Shown here: piece after piece, positions 37,501-46,828 of the stretch | How the letters are laid out: each line of letters opens with the position of its first letter | Numbering within the stretch: the first letter of the stretch is position 1 | DNA from: Salvia splendens | Taxonomy: Eukaryota > Streptophyta > Magnoliopsida > Lamiales > Lamiaceae | DNA length: 64,000 nt | Direction: 5' to 3' | NCBI RefSeq assembly: GCF_004379255.2 | Contig: NC_056038.1 | Span: 10,082,729 to 10,146,728 of the forward strand | Program-made: the position numbers and the translations under genes | The notes under the pieces: generated by a model | Database searches by the model: none | What the model was told of the DNA's origin: nothing | What the model saw: the letters and a program-made list of their open reading frames with translations, nothing else

Positions 37501-39780
37501 AGCCATAAGCCTAAGAAGCTTTTTGCAGTCCTCTACATGAAATAAGAAGCATATCTCATGTAGAGCTACGACCTCTATGAAAATAAAGAGTTATGAAATC
37601 ATTCTTAGGATCACCTCAACCACAGGCACGCCCATAAGCCTAAGAAGCTTTTTGCAGTCCTCATAATGCTGATTAGTGGCCTGTATTAACCAAAAATGGA
37701 ATATCTAAATCAGTTCAAATAGGTTCATAACTTTGCATAATTAAATAGCATGATAGGCAAAGGAACTATAACAGCAGGAAACTGACAGAATTAAAATATT
37801 TGAAATCTCATCAGACAGCATCGAGATTTGAGAATAGAGTACTGAGTAGCCACTTGCTGACTAACTAGATCCACTTATCATTAGCCACTAAGCTATCTAG
37901 CTACTCAGCTAATGATTAAGTGGGACTTTCATACTTTGGAGCCTTGTGATATCTTGTGGAAAATCGGATACTTCTGAATGACTTCTCTTAATCTAGAAAC
38001 ACAGCAACTCTTATTGATGATGCCTCTAAAGGAATATAGCGGTATATGTCCCTTTGCACTTCATGGGACCAGAATGCAGTTTACTGTGATGCCTGGCTTC
38101 CATAAAACTAATTTAAACTTTTTGTTATTATACTAGTGCAAACTTCTGTAAATACTTTCTTCAATCAAGGGAATATATCTCAGTTGCATCAAGGGTCCGG
38201 TTGAATTTAATGAGATGTCTTGCTTCAGTAAAAGTCATTTATACTACCATTAAAGTGCAACCCTCTGGAATACTTCCTTCAGCAAAGGGCATACGGTTTG
38301 GTTGAGTTTATTAACAAAGCTTTAGGGTAAGGACAGATTAGCAACCCGTTCCTTAACATTTTTCTACTTCTAAACTACCTATTCAAATGGGATATAATGG
38401 GGTGTCATAGTTTCTTATGGAAGAGCAAGAATTATTAGAGAACATTTATGCAAAAGAAGATGCTACTGTCATAAACTCACTTTTACTGTTCTTTTGCTAT
38501 ATTTTTCGACATCCTCCTTGTTTCCTTCCTGCAATGACACAAAGTATTCTGCAGTTATAAACTATGAAATGCAAAAGGTGACACTGTGATAGGGGTTGTC
38601 AAAGGTGACACAAGTGATAAAGTGGGGTAATAAGAAGAAGTTTTAGGTATCAAGGACTACCTTCAGCGCATCATTTAGGTCATTGGTAGCATCAGCCCTT
38701 TTTAATACTCTGTATTTGGAATATTAACATCTTAGTTTGCAATAATCTAACAATTGATGGAATTTCAAACTGTGAATCAGGGAAAGGTACCAAAAACCTC
38801 TTTGCAAGCTCTTCTTTCTTCAAATCAGGAGGTGTACCATCAAAAACATAGCTAACATCACGAAGATCAATATTTTACGAAGAAACTCAAAAAACTTTGC
38901 AACGTGACATGAACAAAGTGAGAAAACATACACAGGTTTGATTCCAGCTTCCAAAAGTCGGATTGTCCTTGTCAACATCCCCTGTAAATGACTAAGGAAA
39001 CATCAATTACTGATTTACCAGCAGTACCAGTGTCTATATTCACTTCGAATAATTGTGATATTCGGAGTAAAATCTAATTAAAGAGAAAAAATGACCTCGA
39101 AGTAAATATTTAACCAGCCTCCTTGAGCATTCAAAATTCAGAATCATGAAGGGGCAGTTTTTCATAAATCAGCACAACTGCTCTCCAATTCAACAATTTC
39201 ATTTTCCTTTTGTATTGTGTATTTGAAATACATTAAAGATTCTGGTGATTAAAACTTGCTTTTCTCTAGTCTAGACAGTCGGAATAACCTCGTGACTTCG
39301 CCAGCTTCATTAGTAAGTGTTTGAGTACCGCGTCTTCCAACAGCAATCTGCAAATACAAATCACCTATAAATCACCAAATCCATTATTGCCCAGATTTTC
39401 TCTGCAACTTATTATAACTGCGCGCTCAGCATTTATACTTGTTTTAAGCGTCTAATTAGTAATTTAAATTGTTCTTCAAACACATAGTACAACAAAATAC
39501 CAAAAAATATAGAGCAAGGGACCAAGTGATGCGAAAATTATCCTTTAAACATGAATAATATAGTAGTACATGCTTACAAGGAATTGGTATATGCTCATGC
39601 TAGCATCAATTGCAATTTCCCGGCCAAAGTAGCTTTCGAAATTCTGCTCTTTCATGGCGTTGGGCGACTTCTCCGCCAACAGCTTCGTCAACCCCTGTGA
39701 TATCCGCAAAGAAGTAAGTTTTGAGTTTGATCATTCAAAAGAAACTTGAAAACAAGCGATATAGATACCTTTATCCCCAT
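34581..39780 (-). CDS. FEN1: Flap endonuclease 1-like, 17 exons, intact frame
   Basis: FEN1 removes 5' flaps during Okazaki fragment maturation and base-excision repair in the nucleus. Exons (minus strand): 39769-39780, 39578-39694, 39289-39347, 38932-38991, 38798-38851, 38661-38709, 38481-38528, 37615-37680, 37325-37375, 37134-37253, 36959-37043, 36116-36197, 35091-35205, 34951-35007, 34814-34860, 34681-34732, 34581-34637. All introns are GT-AG and phases join to 376 residues, close to the usual 380. Metal-binding acidic residues are kept: [37 protein letters not shown]. The family start MGIKGLTKLL is spelled by exons 1 and 2. The last two exons are less certain: the tail after LPQN reads SESHSKPV where relatives have the PCNA-binding LESFFKP, and the basic end is missing. 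It could be a diverging paralogue. Confidence 0.85.
37461..37662. repeat. 73-bp direct duplication of FEN1 exon 8 and its donor side
   Basis: 37461-37533 repeats 37590-37662 with about five mismatches. The unit covers most of exon 8 (CKKLLRLM on the minus strand) plus adjacent intron. In the extra copy the splice donor GT is changed to CT, so it is presumably spliced out with the intron. The same duplication occurs in block A (2641-2842). Confidence 0.85.
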
Positions 39781-39916
39781 TTGAATTGCAGAAAACCGAA
39801 AAGAGTGATATGGAGTTGTATACTTGGATAACGGAAGTACTATAACTCTCTCTGTAGTTTTGAAATCCCTATTCAGGGAATTGGAGTTATATATACTCTT
39901 TTTCCAAATCCATTGA

Positions 39917-40024
<108 letters not shown>

Positions 40025-40213
40025 TTATCCTTCAAAATTGGGCGTCGATGTACAATTTCACGACCAGCAGCTGAGCAGCCAATTTCAGGGATTTTGATTT
40101 TTGAGGATTAAATGATATTACTATCGATACATGTAACAATGTATGTCACCAATGAAGCCCCATCAAAATTTAATGACTTTGTCGACTTTTGTAAAAAATA
40201 ATAATAATAATAA

Positions 40214-41149
40214 TAATCACACCATGAATACAAAATGTTTGATCAATGTTTCAAATTAGTACAAAAAATTTTAAGTTAGCATATATCATACAAAAAGTTT
40301 GATTAATGTTTCAAATTAGTACATTCCGTCAAATAACACTAACACCGTTAACTTCTTTTATTTTTCATGCTTCACTCCAAAAATGAGTGTTTCTTTACAG
40401 CATGAAAGCTTCTGTTTAAATTAGTGTTTCATGCTTAATCGGTTGTTTTGTCTTATAAATGACATTGATTATTTGTGTGCAGCAATTTTTGCATTATAGA
40501 AGGGCAAGAGACTATTCAAGATTTTGTTATGCAGCGGCAGGAGATCCAAGACAACGTTCAATGCCAGCGCAATAAATTTTTTCTTCTTATGGAAGAGGTG
40601 AGATCACTACTTGCTACATTTCTCCCGTTTTTAATGCTTGTTTGAAGATGATTAATTATTTGTTTCCTTCCCTGAAGTTGAGGAATCCGAGAGTGCAGCA
40701 ACGGATTTAAAGCATGAAATTTGAGCCCGATGATGATAGTTAGCTGCCGGAAATACAATCATCGATTCCTTTTCTTTCTCATGTGGTAACTCTCCTGGAT
40801 ATTCAGCTAATCATTATTCTTTAGTTTACCTGTTTGTTGAGGGATTTCCTTTTCCCGTTGAATTGTTATATTCGTTATCTTTTGATGTTGTCGTATATTA
40901 TAAATGTGTTATACAACAGTAGCTAACTCGACTATCCATCTCTTTGATTAGAAAACAAGGACGATGAATAATCTGCATTCGACAATATGGATGATTCGCT
41001 TGGCGGTGGGGTGGAGTGAAGCATGAAAAATAAGAAAAAGTTAACGGTGTTAGTGTTATTTGACGGAATGTATTAATTTGAAACAGTAATCAAACTTTTT
41101 GTACTAATTTGAAACATTGATGAAACATTTTGTATGTATGGTGTAATTA
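40214..41149. mobile_element. TIR element with captured ORANGE gene fragment
   Basis: Long inverted arms of about 150 bp bound this 936-bp segment. Both arms share ACAAAATGTTT.ATCAATG, TTTCAAATTAGTAC, and ATTCCGTCAAATAACACTAAC followed by GTTAAC and CATGCTTCACTCC. Outer ends are TAATCACACCAT and, reversed, TAATTACACCAT. No target duplication was convincingly seen because the left end lies in an AAT repeat. It holds no transposase. Between the arms is a fragment of a host gene with its intron, as in Pack-type gene-capturing elements. Confidence 0.75.
40483..40785 (+). pseudogene. ORANGE (OR) chaperone gene fragment, two exons with intron
   Basis: Exon 40483-40597 encodes NFCIIEGQETIQDFVMQRQE and NKFFLLMEE. 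After a GT-AG intron, exon 40678-40785 encodes LRNPRVQQRI, a stop, SMKFEPDDDS, a stop, and LPEIQSSIPFLSHV. This follows the N-terminal half of plant ORANGE proteins, DnaJ-like plastid chaperones that stabilise phytoene synthase and promote carotenoid storage (FCIIEG, the NK.FLLMEEVRRLR..QRI motif, SSIPFL). The transmembrane and zinc-finger parts are absent. Two in-frame stops in the second exon show it cannot encode the protein. The intron is kept, so the capture was from DNA, not from mRNA. Confidence 0.78.
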
Positions 41150-42774
41150 TCCTAAAAAAATGGATCGATTTATTAGAATCTCAAGCTGCATATATACAAT
41201 TTGAACCAAAATATTCATATATTTATGGTTATGTTTAATTTATTTAAAACGCATTAGAGTTAAAAATCATTTCAACGTCATGACCTACATTTTTAGAATA
41301 TAAAAGAAACTAATTTGTAAATTTAGGATCCGAAATTATCAAATATAATTAAATCCTAGATTAAAATTATAAATAATCATATACTTAGAATAAGAAAAGG
41401 GATTTATAAATTAATAAGACTGAAGTTATGTTCCTTAATCATGATTTATGCCAATAAGACCGGCTCACAGCGTATTCATTCAGTTAAATAAAATAATTCT
41501 CAGCCCATAACATCTATAATCAATGCCCTAAAACAAATATTCGTGTTTCTTCCAAGTCAAAACAAAATACTACTACTATCATGATTCGTTTTCTGACTAC
41601 AGCCCCAACTCAAGTCCACTAAAAAAATTGACAAGGGCTATTTCACATTTCCATACATCGATAAGCTTAAATAATTTATCGCAGATCAAATGTGTCGTAT
41701 CATCAGAGGTTGGTTAAATACAGCTTAAATAGATAATCAAACCAAAATTATTACCAATCTCAATTACAACCTAAATAGATAATCGGAACCAAATAGTAAG
41801 AAATTGGTTAGAAAAATAGCTGATCAGTTATTCAATTAACTTAAATAACTTATTTATACTTATAAGTACTACTATTTTAAATTTAAAACTAAATGTTAAA
41901 ATTGAACTCATTATATAGTCCATGGGCTTTTTGGAAAGCCCACTAGACACCACAAGAATGGATGAAGGAGTGAAAAAGAAATGATAAAAAGAAGTTTATT
42001 TTGCAAAATAAAGTTGATTAACCTGCTAAATAAAGTTAGAAACTGAAAATATATAAGATTTTTCAAAAGACCACACACCCTTCATAATCATACTGCTTGT
42101 GTTTCTCTAATGAAAAATGAGATTCATGGCTAGACTAAGGTCCCTGCCAGCCTAACTCCTCTTTCATGCAAAAAAGTTTCTTCTCGACCCACTCTCCAAT
42201 TTCTTCAACGGAATCATCTTTTTGGGTAAATAAGACGAACAATATAGGGAATCGTTCTCTTCTCCCATCCAGTTGTCAAGCTAAAACTGAAAGGAAACGA
42301 CTTGAATTGATTAATATGGAGTAAGTGAATTACAATTCTATTAATTCATGAGTCCAACGATCATACCCCAAATAATTTTTCAATTACCTAACTCTTCATC
42401 TACTTAATGATTACTCATTCATCATTGTGGAGAATGATAATTGAGTAAGAAGAGAAAATAGAAAGGTCACATGATACAATACATAAAGCTTTGCAGGAAG
42501 ATTTCCTAGCTTTCTTCTACAAAGCAATTGTCCTGGGATAGTTCCTGCATCAGATTGGATTACACGTGGACTTCGATAGTGGTGGATTCAACCTTCGATC
42601 AATCGAAGAAAACAACAACAGAACAAGTACTAAGATTTAATTCTGTTGTGTTTAACATGCTCAATTTACAATTTGATAATGATTCTAGATATGTGATTCG
42701 TGTATGTTTTCCATTGCGCTCATTAGATGATTACATGAATACCTAACAAAAACTTCATTCGTGAGCTTGGATAC
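41150..42774. other. AT-rich spacer without recognisable genes
   Basis: Nothing coding could be supported. The last five bases, GATAC (42770-42774), are the left target-site duplication of the gypsy element. Confidence 0.6.
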
Positions 42775-43431
42775 TGATGGGGTACGAACTAAACAACTAA
42801 ACCCTAATTGCGAGCCCAATAGCAGTGACGGCCCATCAGCCCAAAACCCAAGAAAGAGTATCAGTTCGGCACAACCAAAGAGTTCGGTCATAGCCTATAG
42901 CTCGGTAAAAGTCGACCAATCGAGCTCAACTCTCAGATCGGCAAAAGCTGATATCAGTTCGGCACAACCAAAGAGTCCGGTCACAGCCCATAGCTCGGTA
43001 AAAGCCGACCAATCGAGCTCAACTCTCAGATCGGCAAAAGCTGATCGGCAAAGTTCAGCAGTTCGGTCTCAGTATTCGACCGAACAAGGAGATAGTGGAC
43101 CCATGCAGGATCTCCACGACCTCCATTACACCCACGATCTATTTAGTGGTATTAAGCAGTTATCAACCCCACTACCAGGGCTGCAAACCACGATCTTAGT
43201 TCGAATGTATAAATAGAACTTAGATCAGATAGACCAGGGTTAAGCTCTCTAGATCCTGAATCTTATAGCGAATCAGTATTGTAATCTGTAAGCGAGACCA
43301 AGCAATACAAATTTGCCCTCTCTTCTTCCCGTGGACGTAGATTTACCTCAGTAAATCGAACCACGTAATTTCCCGTGTTGTGATCATTTATTACTTGCAT
43401 TTATTCCCATCAAAAATTCGCCACATCATCA
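42775..43431 (+). repeat. 5' LTR (657 bp)
   Basis: Begins TGATGGGGTACG and ends CATCATCA. It contains two 93-bp direct repeats at about 42860-42952 and 42953-43045 (AGTTCGGCACAACCAAAGAG .. GCAAAAGCTGAT). The promoter region has a TATAAATA box at 43208-43215. Confidence 0.95.
43208..43215 (+). promoter_or_regulatory. TATA box of the LTR promoter
   Basis: TATAAATA lies about 220 bp before the LTR end, in a normal position for a plant LTR promoter. Transcription would start around 43240 (inferred from spacing only). Confidence 0.65.
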
Positions 43432-43432
43432 C

Positions 43433-43446
43433 TGGCGCCGTCTGTG
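43433..43446 (+). promoter_or_regulatory. Primer-binding site for minus-strand DNA synthesis
   Basis: TGGCGCCGTCTGTG starts one base after the LTR. The first nine bases could pair with the 3' end of a tRNA-Asp-type molecule. It is conserved in all three elements of the window. Confidence 0.8.
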
Positions 43447-43504
43447 TGAAACAGAGAACCAAAACTGTGATAAAAGCGAGTTTTTGATCCTCTTCCACCA
43501 AAAA

Positions 43505-45583
43505 ATGCATACCAGATCACATAATACCCATACTTCCGTCCGTGATGAACGTGAGGAAGCTAGTCCAGCCCGTAGGCCCGGAAAACAGCCTCGGGAGAAA
43601 TCTGCCTCCAGTTCTCACGGTGAAAGAACAAACCACTCCAAAAGTCATCGCACCGAGCCTCCCCAGCAGCTCGCTTTGAATGAGGCTGTCAAGTCGTTCT
43701 TGGCTGAGAAGCAGGATGAGTTCTTAACATTCCTGCAAAAGAGCCAGAAGCCGGAGAAGAAAACGGAGGATTCTCCCTCCCCCTCCAGACATGAAAGTCA
43801 CTACCGCAGTAGTGTCGTATCTTCCAGGAGAAAGAATCCTCACCACCGACATGTTCCTTCTCCTCCTCGGTACCGAAATCACAGGAGAACTCCATCTCCA
43901 CCATACCGAAGAGATGTCGGATTCGCCATGTATGGAGCGCTGAAGACTCCATTTTCGGATGATATCACCCGAACTCCATTGCCACAGAATTACCGAACTC
44001 CGTCAATGACTTATGACGGGTTAGTGGATCCTCATGATTTCCTGGGACGCTATCAGTATAATATGGCGAACCAAGGTCTCAATGAGGTTCACATGTGTAA
44101 GCTGTTTCCCGAGCTGCTTATCGGGAACGCAAGAAGGTGGTTTGACAGCCTCCCTCAAGGGAGCATTAGATCTTACAGAGATCTAATGGATGCTTTTCAC
44201 AGGAGATTCTTCCAGAAAGCGGAAGCCCGAATCACTTCGGCTCAGCTGCTTTCTATACGTCAAGGTCGCGATGAAAAAATTAGCGACTTCATGACGAGAT
44301 TCCACAAGGAATGCCTACAAGTAGATGATCTCAATGATCTACTTGTCATTTCGGCATTCCAAAATGGAATTCTGCCCGGAGCTCTCTACAGAAAGCTCGT
44401 TGAGTGCAGTCCGCAAACAGCCCAAGAGATGTGGGACATTGCGGACCAGTTTTCTCGTGCCGATGAGGCAGACCGTCGAAAACGGTCTTTAGACAGCTCA
44501 TCCAGAGGAGACAAAAAGAAGCCCGATCATAGCGATCAGGGGCTTCCTCGCCAGACTCCTTTTGAAAGAATTCAAAGGGCACCGGTACAAGGCAGATTGG
44601 GACCACGTCTCGATCTTGAGAAACCGCCCGCTCAGTTCGTACCATTGAACAAGTCGAGAGCGGAAATTTTCGAACTGCATTCTGATATGTTCGAAAAACC
44701 AAAGCGGATGACGAAATCAGCCACGCGCCGAAGTCAGGATACGTACTGCTCCTACCATCAAGACCACGGTCACGATACCGAGGAGTGCCGAAATTTGGCA
44801 GCAGGTATTGATGTTCTTGTGAAAGCAGGGACGTTAAAAAAATACCAAAGCAAGCTGCCGAAGAAGAATAAGAAACAGAGAGGTGCGAACTGCGCTCCTC
44901 AGGATCCTAAAAGGCAACAGGATCCCGAAGACGATGACGAGCCGCAATATGACGGAGTAATCCAGACTATTGACGCTCTCCCAGCCGGGAAGACTAAGTC
45001 GTCTCTAAAAGCAGAACGCAGAGGCGTCAATCGAGAGGAGCCTATGCATAAAAGGCTGAAGAAGGAGGAAGTAATCACGTTTTCAGATGCAGATCCCGTC
45101 CCGGCCATTTCTCCTCATCAAGACGCGATTGTCATTCAAGCCGGAGTGGCAAACAAACTGATCCACAGAGTGTTTGTGGATACAGGAGCGTCGGTTAGCA
45201 TTCTTTTTAAAGAATGTTTTGATAAACTGGAAGTGGATCCAGCTCGGCTCAGTCCGGCCCCACTTCCTCTGAAAAGTTTCGCCCAGGAAGACACCCGCCC
45301 TGAAGGTACTATCAGCCTTCCGATTACGGTGGGAAGAGCGCCTACTAGCTCCAGTACGATGATCGAGTTTTTTGTGGTAAAATCTCGGTCCCCGTATAAC
45401 ATCATCCTGGGAAGAGACTGGCTCAACACAGTTCGGGCCATTTGCTCTACTTATCACCTCACAATCAAGATCCCCACTAAAGGAGGGATTGCAGTCATCC
45501 GAGGTGATCAAAAGAGAGCAAAAGAATGTTTGCAGATTGCGCTTAAAAGTGCCGAGCAATCAGATCGGCACCATCAAGCATAG
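43505..45583 (+). CDS. gag-protease polyprotein, ends at leaky-type UAG
   Basis: This 692-residue reading frame begins at ATG 43505, the first ATG after the primer-binding site (MHTRSHNTHT). Residues about 1-150 are basic and Ser/Pro/Arg-rich. Residues about 160-310 carry the retrotransposon gag capsid domain (DPHDFLGRYQYNMANQGL, then LFPELLIGNARRWFDSLPQG and FQNGILPG). A zinc-knuckle-like motif C-x2-H-x5-H-x4-C lies around residue 415 (CSYHQDHGHDTEEC). The aspartic protease has the active site VDTGAS at about residues 558-563 and the family motif NIILGRDWL further on. Gag packages the RNA and protease matures the polyprotein. The frame ends at UAG 45581-45583, directly in frame with RT. Confidence 0.93.
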   Translation: MHTRSHNTHTSVRDEREEASPARRPGKQPREKSASSSHGERTNHSKSHRTEPPQQLALNEAVKSFLAEKQDEFLTFLQKSQKPEKKTEDSPSPSRHESHYRSSVVSSRRKNPHHRHVPSPPRYRNHRRTPSPPYRRDVGFAMYGALKTPFSDDITRTPLPQNYRTPSMTYDGLVDPHDFLGRYQYNMANQGLNEVHMCKLFPELLIGNARRWFDSLPQGSIRSYRDLMDAFHRRFFQKAEARITSAQLLSIRQGRDEKISDFMTRFHKECLQVDDLNDLLVISAFQNGILPGALYRKLVECSPQTAQEMWDIADQFSRADEADRRKRSLDSSSRGDKKKPDHSDQGLPRQTPFERIQRAPVQGRLGPRLDLEKPPAQFVPLNKSRAEIFELHSDMFEKPKRMTKSATRRSQDTYCSYHQDHGHDTEECRNLAAGIDVLVKAGTLKKYQSKLPKKNKKQRGANCAPQDPKRQQDPEDDDEPQYDGVIQTIDALPAGKTKSSLKAERRGVNREEPMHKRLKKEEVITFSDADPVPAISPHQDAIVIQAGVANKLIHRVFVDTGASVSILFKECFDKLEVDPARLSPAPLPLKSFAQEDTRPEGTISLPITVGRAPTSSSTMIEFFVVKSRSPYNIILGRDWLNTVRAICSTYHLTIKIPTKGGIAVIRGDQKRAKECLQIALKSAEQSDRHHQA

Positions 45584-45589
45584 CAATCA
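45581..45589 (+). promoter_or_regulatory. Stop codon in readthrough context (UAG CAA UCA)
   Basis: The UAG ending gag-protease is followed by CAAUCA, which fits the CARYYA consensus of tobamovirus-type leaky stops. The next in-frame codons run without a stop into the RT frame (ATG 45617, 36 bases later). The same nine bases occur at 10773 and, on the minus strand, at 17637-17629 in the diverged element. Readthrough would yield a gag-protease-RT fusion at a low ratio; this is inference from context, not shown. Confidence 0.65.
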
Positions 45590-46828
45590 CAGCAGCCGGA
45601 GTCAGAGGCAGGCGAAATGACCGAAGTCACACCGGAGCCGAACTCGATGACAGTTCAGTTATACGAAGATGATCCATCCAGAACGGTCAAGATCGGTTTC
45701 GCGGGAACACCTCTGCTCCGGGAAAAGACCATCCAGCTCCTCAAAGAGTACAAAGATGTCTTTGCGTGGTCTCCGTTGGACATGACCGGAGTGTCTTCCG
45801 AGGTAATTACACATCGGTTAAATATTGATCCTTCAGTCCGGCCTATAAAACAGAAGCAAAGACTCTTTGCGGCAGAAAGAAATCAAGTCATCCATGACGA
45901 AGTCCGCCAATTACTGAAAGCGGATGTATTATTCGAAGTAAAATATCCTTCTTGGGTGGCCAATCCTGTGATGATCAAGAAAAAAGAAGGAGGATGGCGG
46001 ATGTGCATAGATTTTACCGATCTAAATAAGCACTGTCCTAAAGATTGCTACCCCCTTCCGAACATAGATAAAAAAGTAGAAGCTTTGATAGGCTTCGAAA
46101 TTTTCTGTTTTCTTGATTTGTATAAAGGATACCACCAAGTTTTAATGGATGAGAATGATGCTTCAAAAACGGCTTTCATTACTGACTTCGGCATTTTTGC
46201 TTATAAAAAGATGCCATTCGGTTTAAAGAATGCCGGAGCCACATATCAAAGGATGGTAGACAAGCTATTTCGGCACCTGATCGGAAAAGAGGTTGAAGTC
46301 TATGTTGACGACATAGTTGTTAAAAGTAGAAGCACTTCGGATTACGAAGACAATCTCAAATCAACTCTCGACGTGCTCAAAAAAGCCAACCTCAAACTCA
46401 ATCCCCAAAAATGTACCTTTTTGGTAGATTCGGGAAAGTTTCTGGGTTGTTGGGTTTCAAAGGACGGACTCAAGGCAAATCCCCTAAAGGTTCAAGTTGT
46501 TCAGAACATGGCAATGCCGAAGTCCATACATGATGTGCAAAGGCTAACTGGATGTCTAGCCGCACTGAATAGATTCCTTTCCCAAGCAGCCGAAAAGCAA
46601 CTGCCGTTCTTCAATGTTTTGAAGAAGGCACCAAAGTTTGAGTGGGGAGCCGAACAGAAAAAGGCTTTTGACGAACTCAAAAGTTATTTAGCCGAACTCC
46701 CTATTCTCTCTGCTCCAACAGATGCCGAAGTGATATTCTTATATTTAGCGGCATCAGATCAAACCATTAGCGCGGTACTTGTACGAGAAGAAGGTAGCGT
46801 CCTATCTACTTTACAAGCCGAGCATTAA
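45584..46828 (+). CDS. Reverse transcriptase domain, truncated by frame break before RNase H
   Basis: The open frame continues from the UAG at 45581; its first ATG is 45617, giving 403 residues. It contains a Ty3/gypsy RT: KDVFAWSPLDMTG, VRQLLKADVLFEVKYPSW, CIDFTDLNKHCPKDCYPLPN, the catalytic YVDDIVVKS at about residues 229-237, and the connection region SKFLGCWVS-like and FEWGAEQKKAFDELKSYL. It enters the first RNase H (LYLAASDQTISAVLVREEG), then leaves the family sequence at 46795 and stops at 46828. Against the diverged minus-strand element there is a net loss of 7 bp here. If translated, it would be joined to gag-protease by readthrough. Confidence 0.9.
   Translation, partial: QSQQPESEAGEMTEVTPEPNSMTVQLYEDDPSRTVKIGFAGTPLLREKTIQLLKEYKDVFAWSPLDMTGVSSEVITHRLNIDPSVRPIKQKQRLFAAERNQVIHDEVRQLLKADVLFEVKYPSWVANPVMIKKKEGGWRMCIDFTDLNKHCPKDCYPLPNIDKKVEALIGFEIFCFLDLYKGYHQVLMDENDASKTAFITDFGIFAYKKMPFGLKNAGATYQRMVDKLFRHLIGKEVEVYVDDIVVKSRSTSDYEDNLKSTLDVLKKANLKLNPQKCTFLVDSGKFLGCWVSKDGLKANPLKVQVVQNMAMPKSIHDVQRLTGCLAALNRFLSQAAEKQLPFFNVLKKAPKFEWGAEQKKAFDELKSYLAELPILSAPTDAEVIFLYLAASDQTISAVLVREEGSVLSTLQAEH

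Noticed and set aside
43484..43504. Upstream start for gag at the TTG before the first ATG
   Set aside because: The extension depends on a non-ATG codon; the ATG at 43505 begins the MHTRSH sequence that all three copies share.
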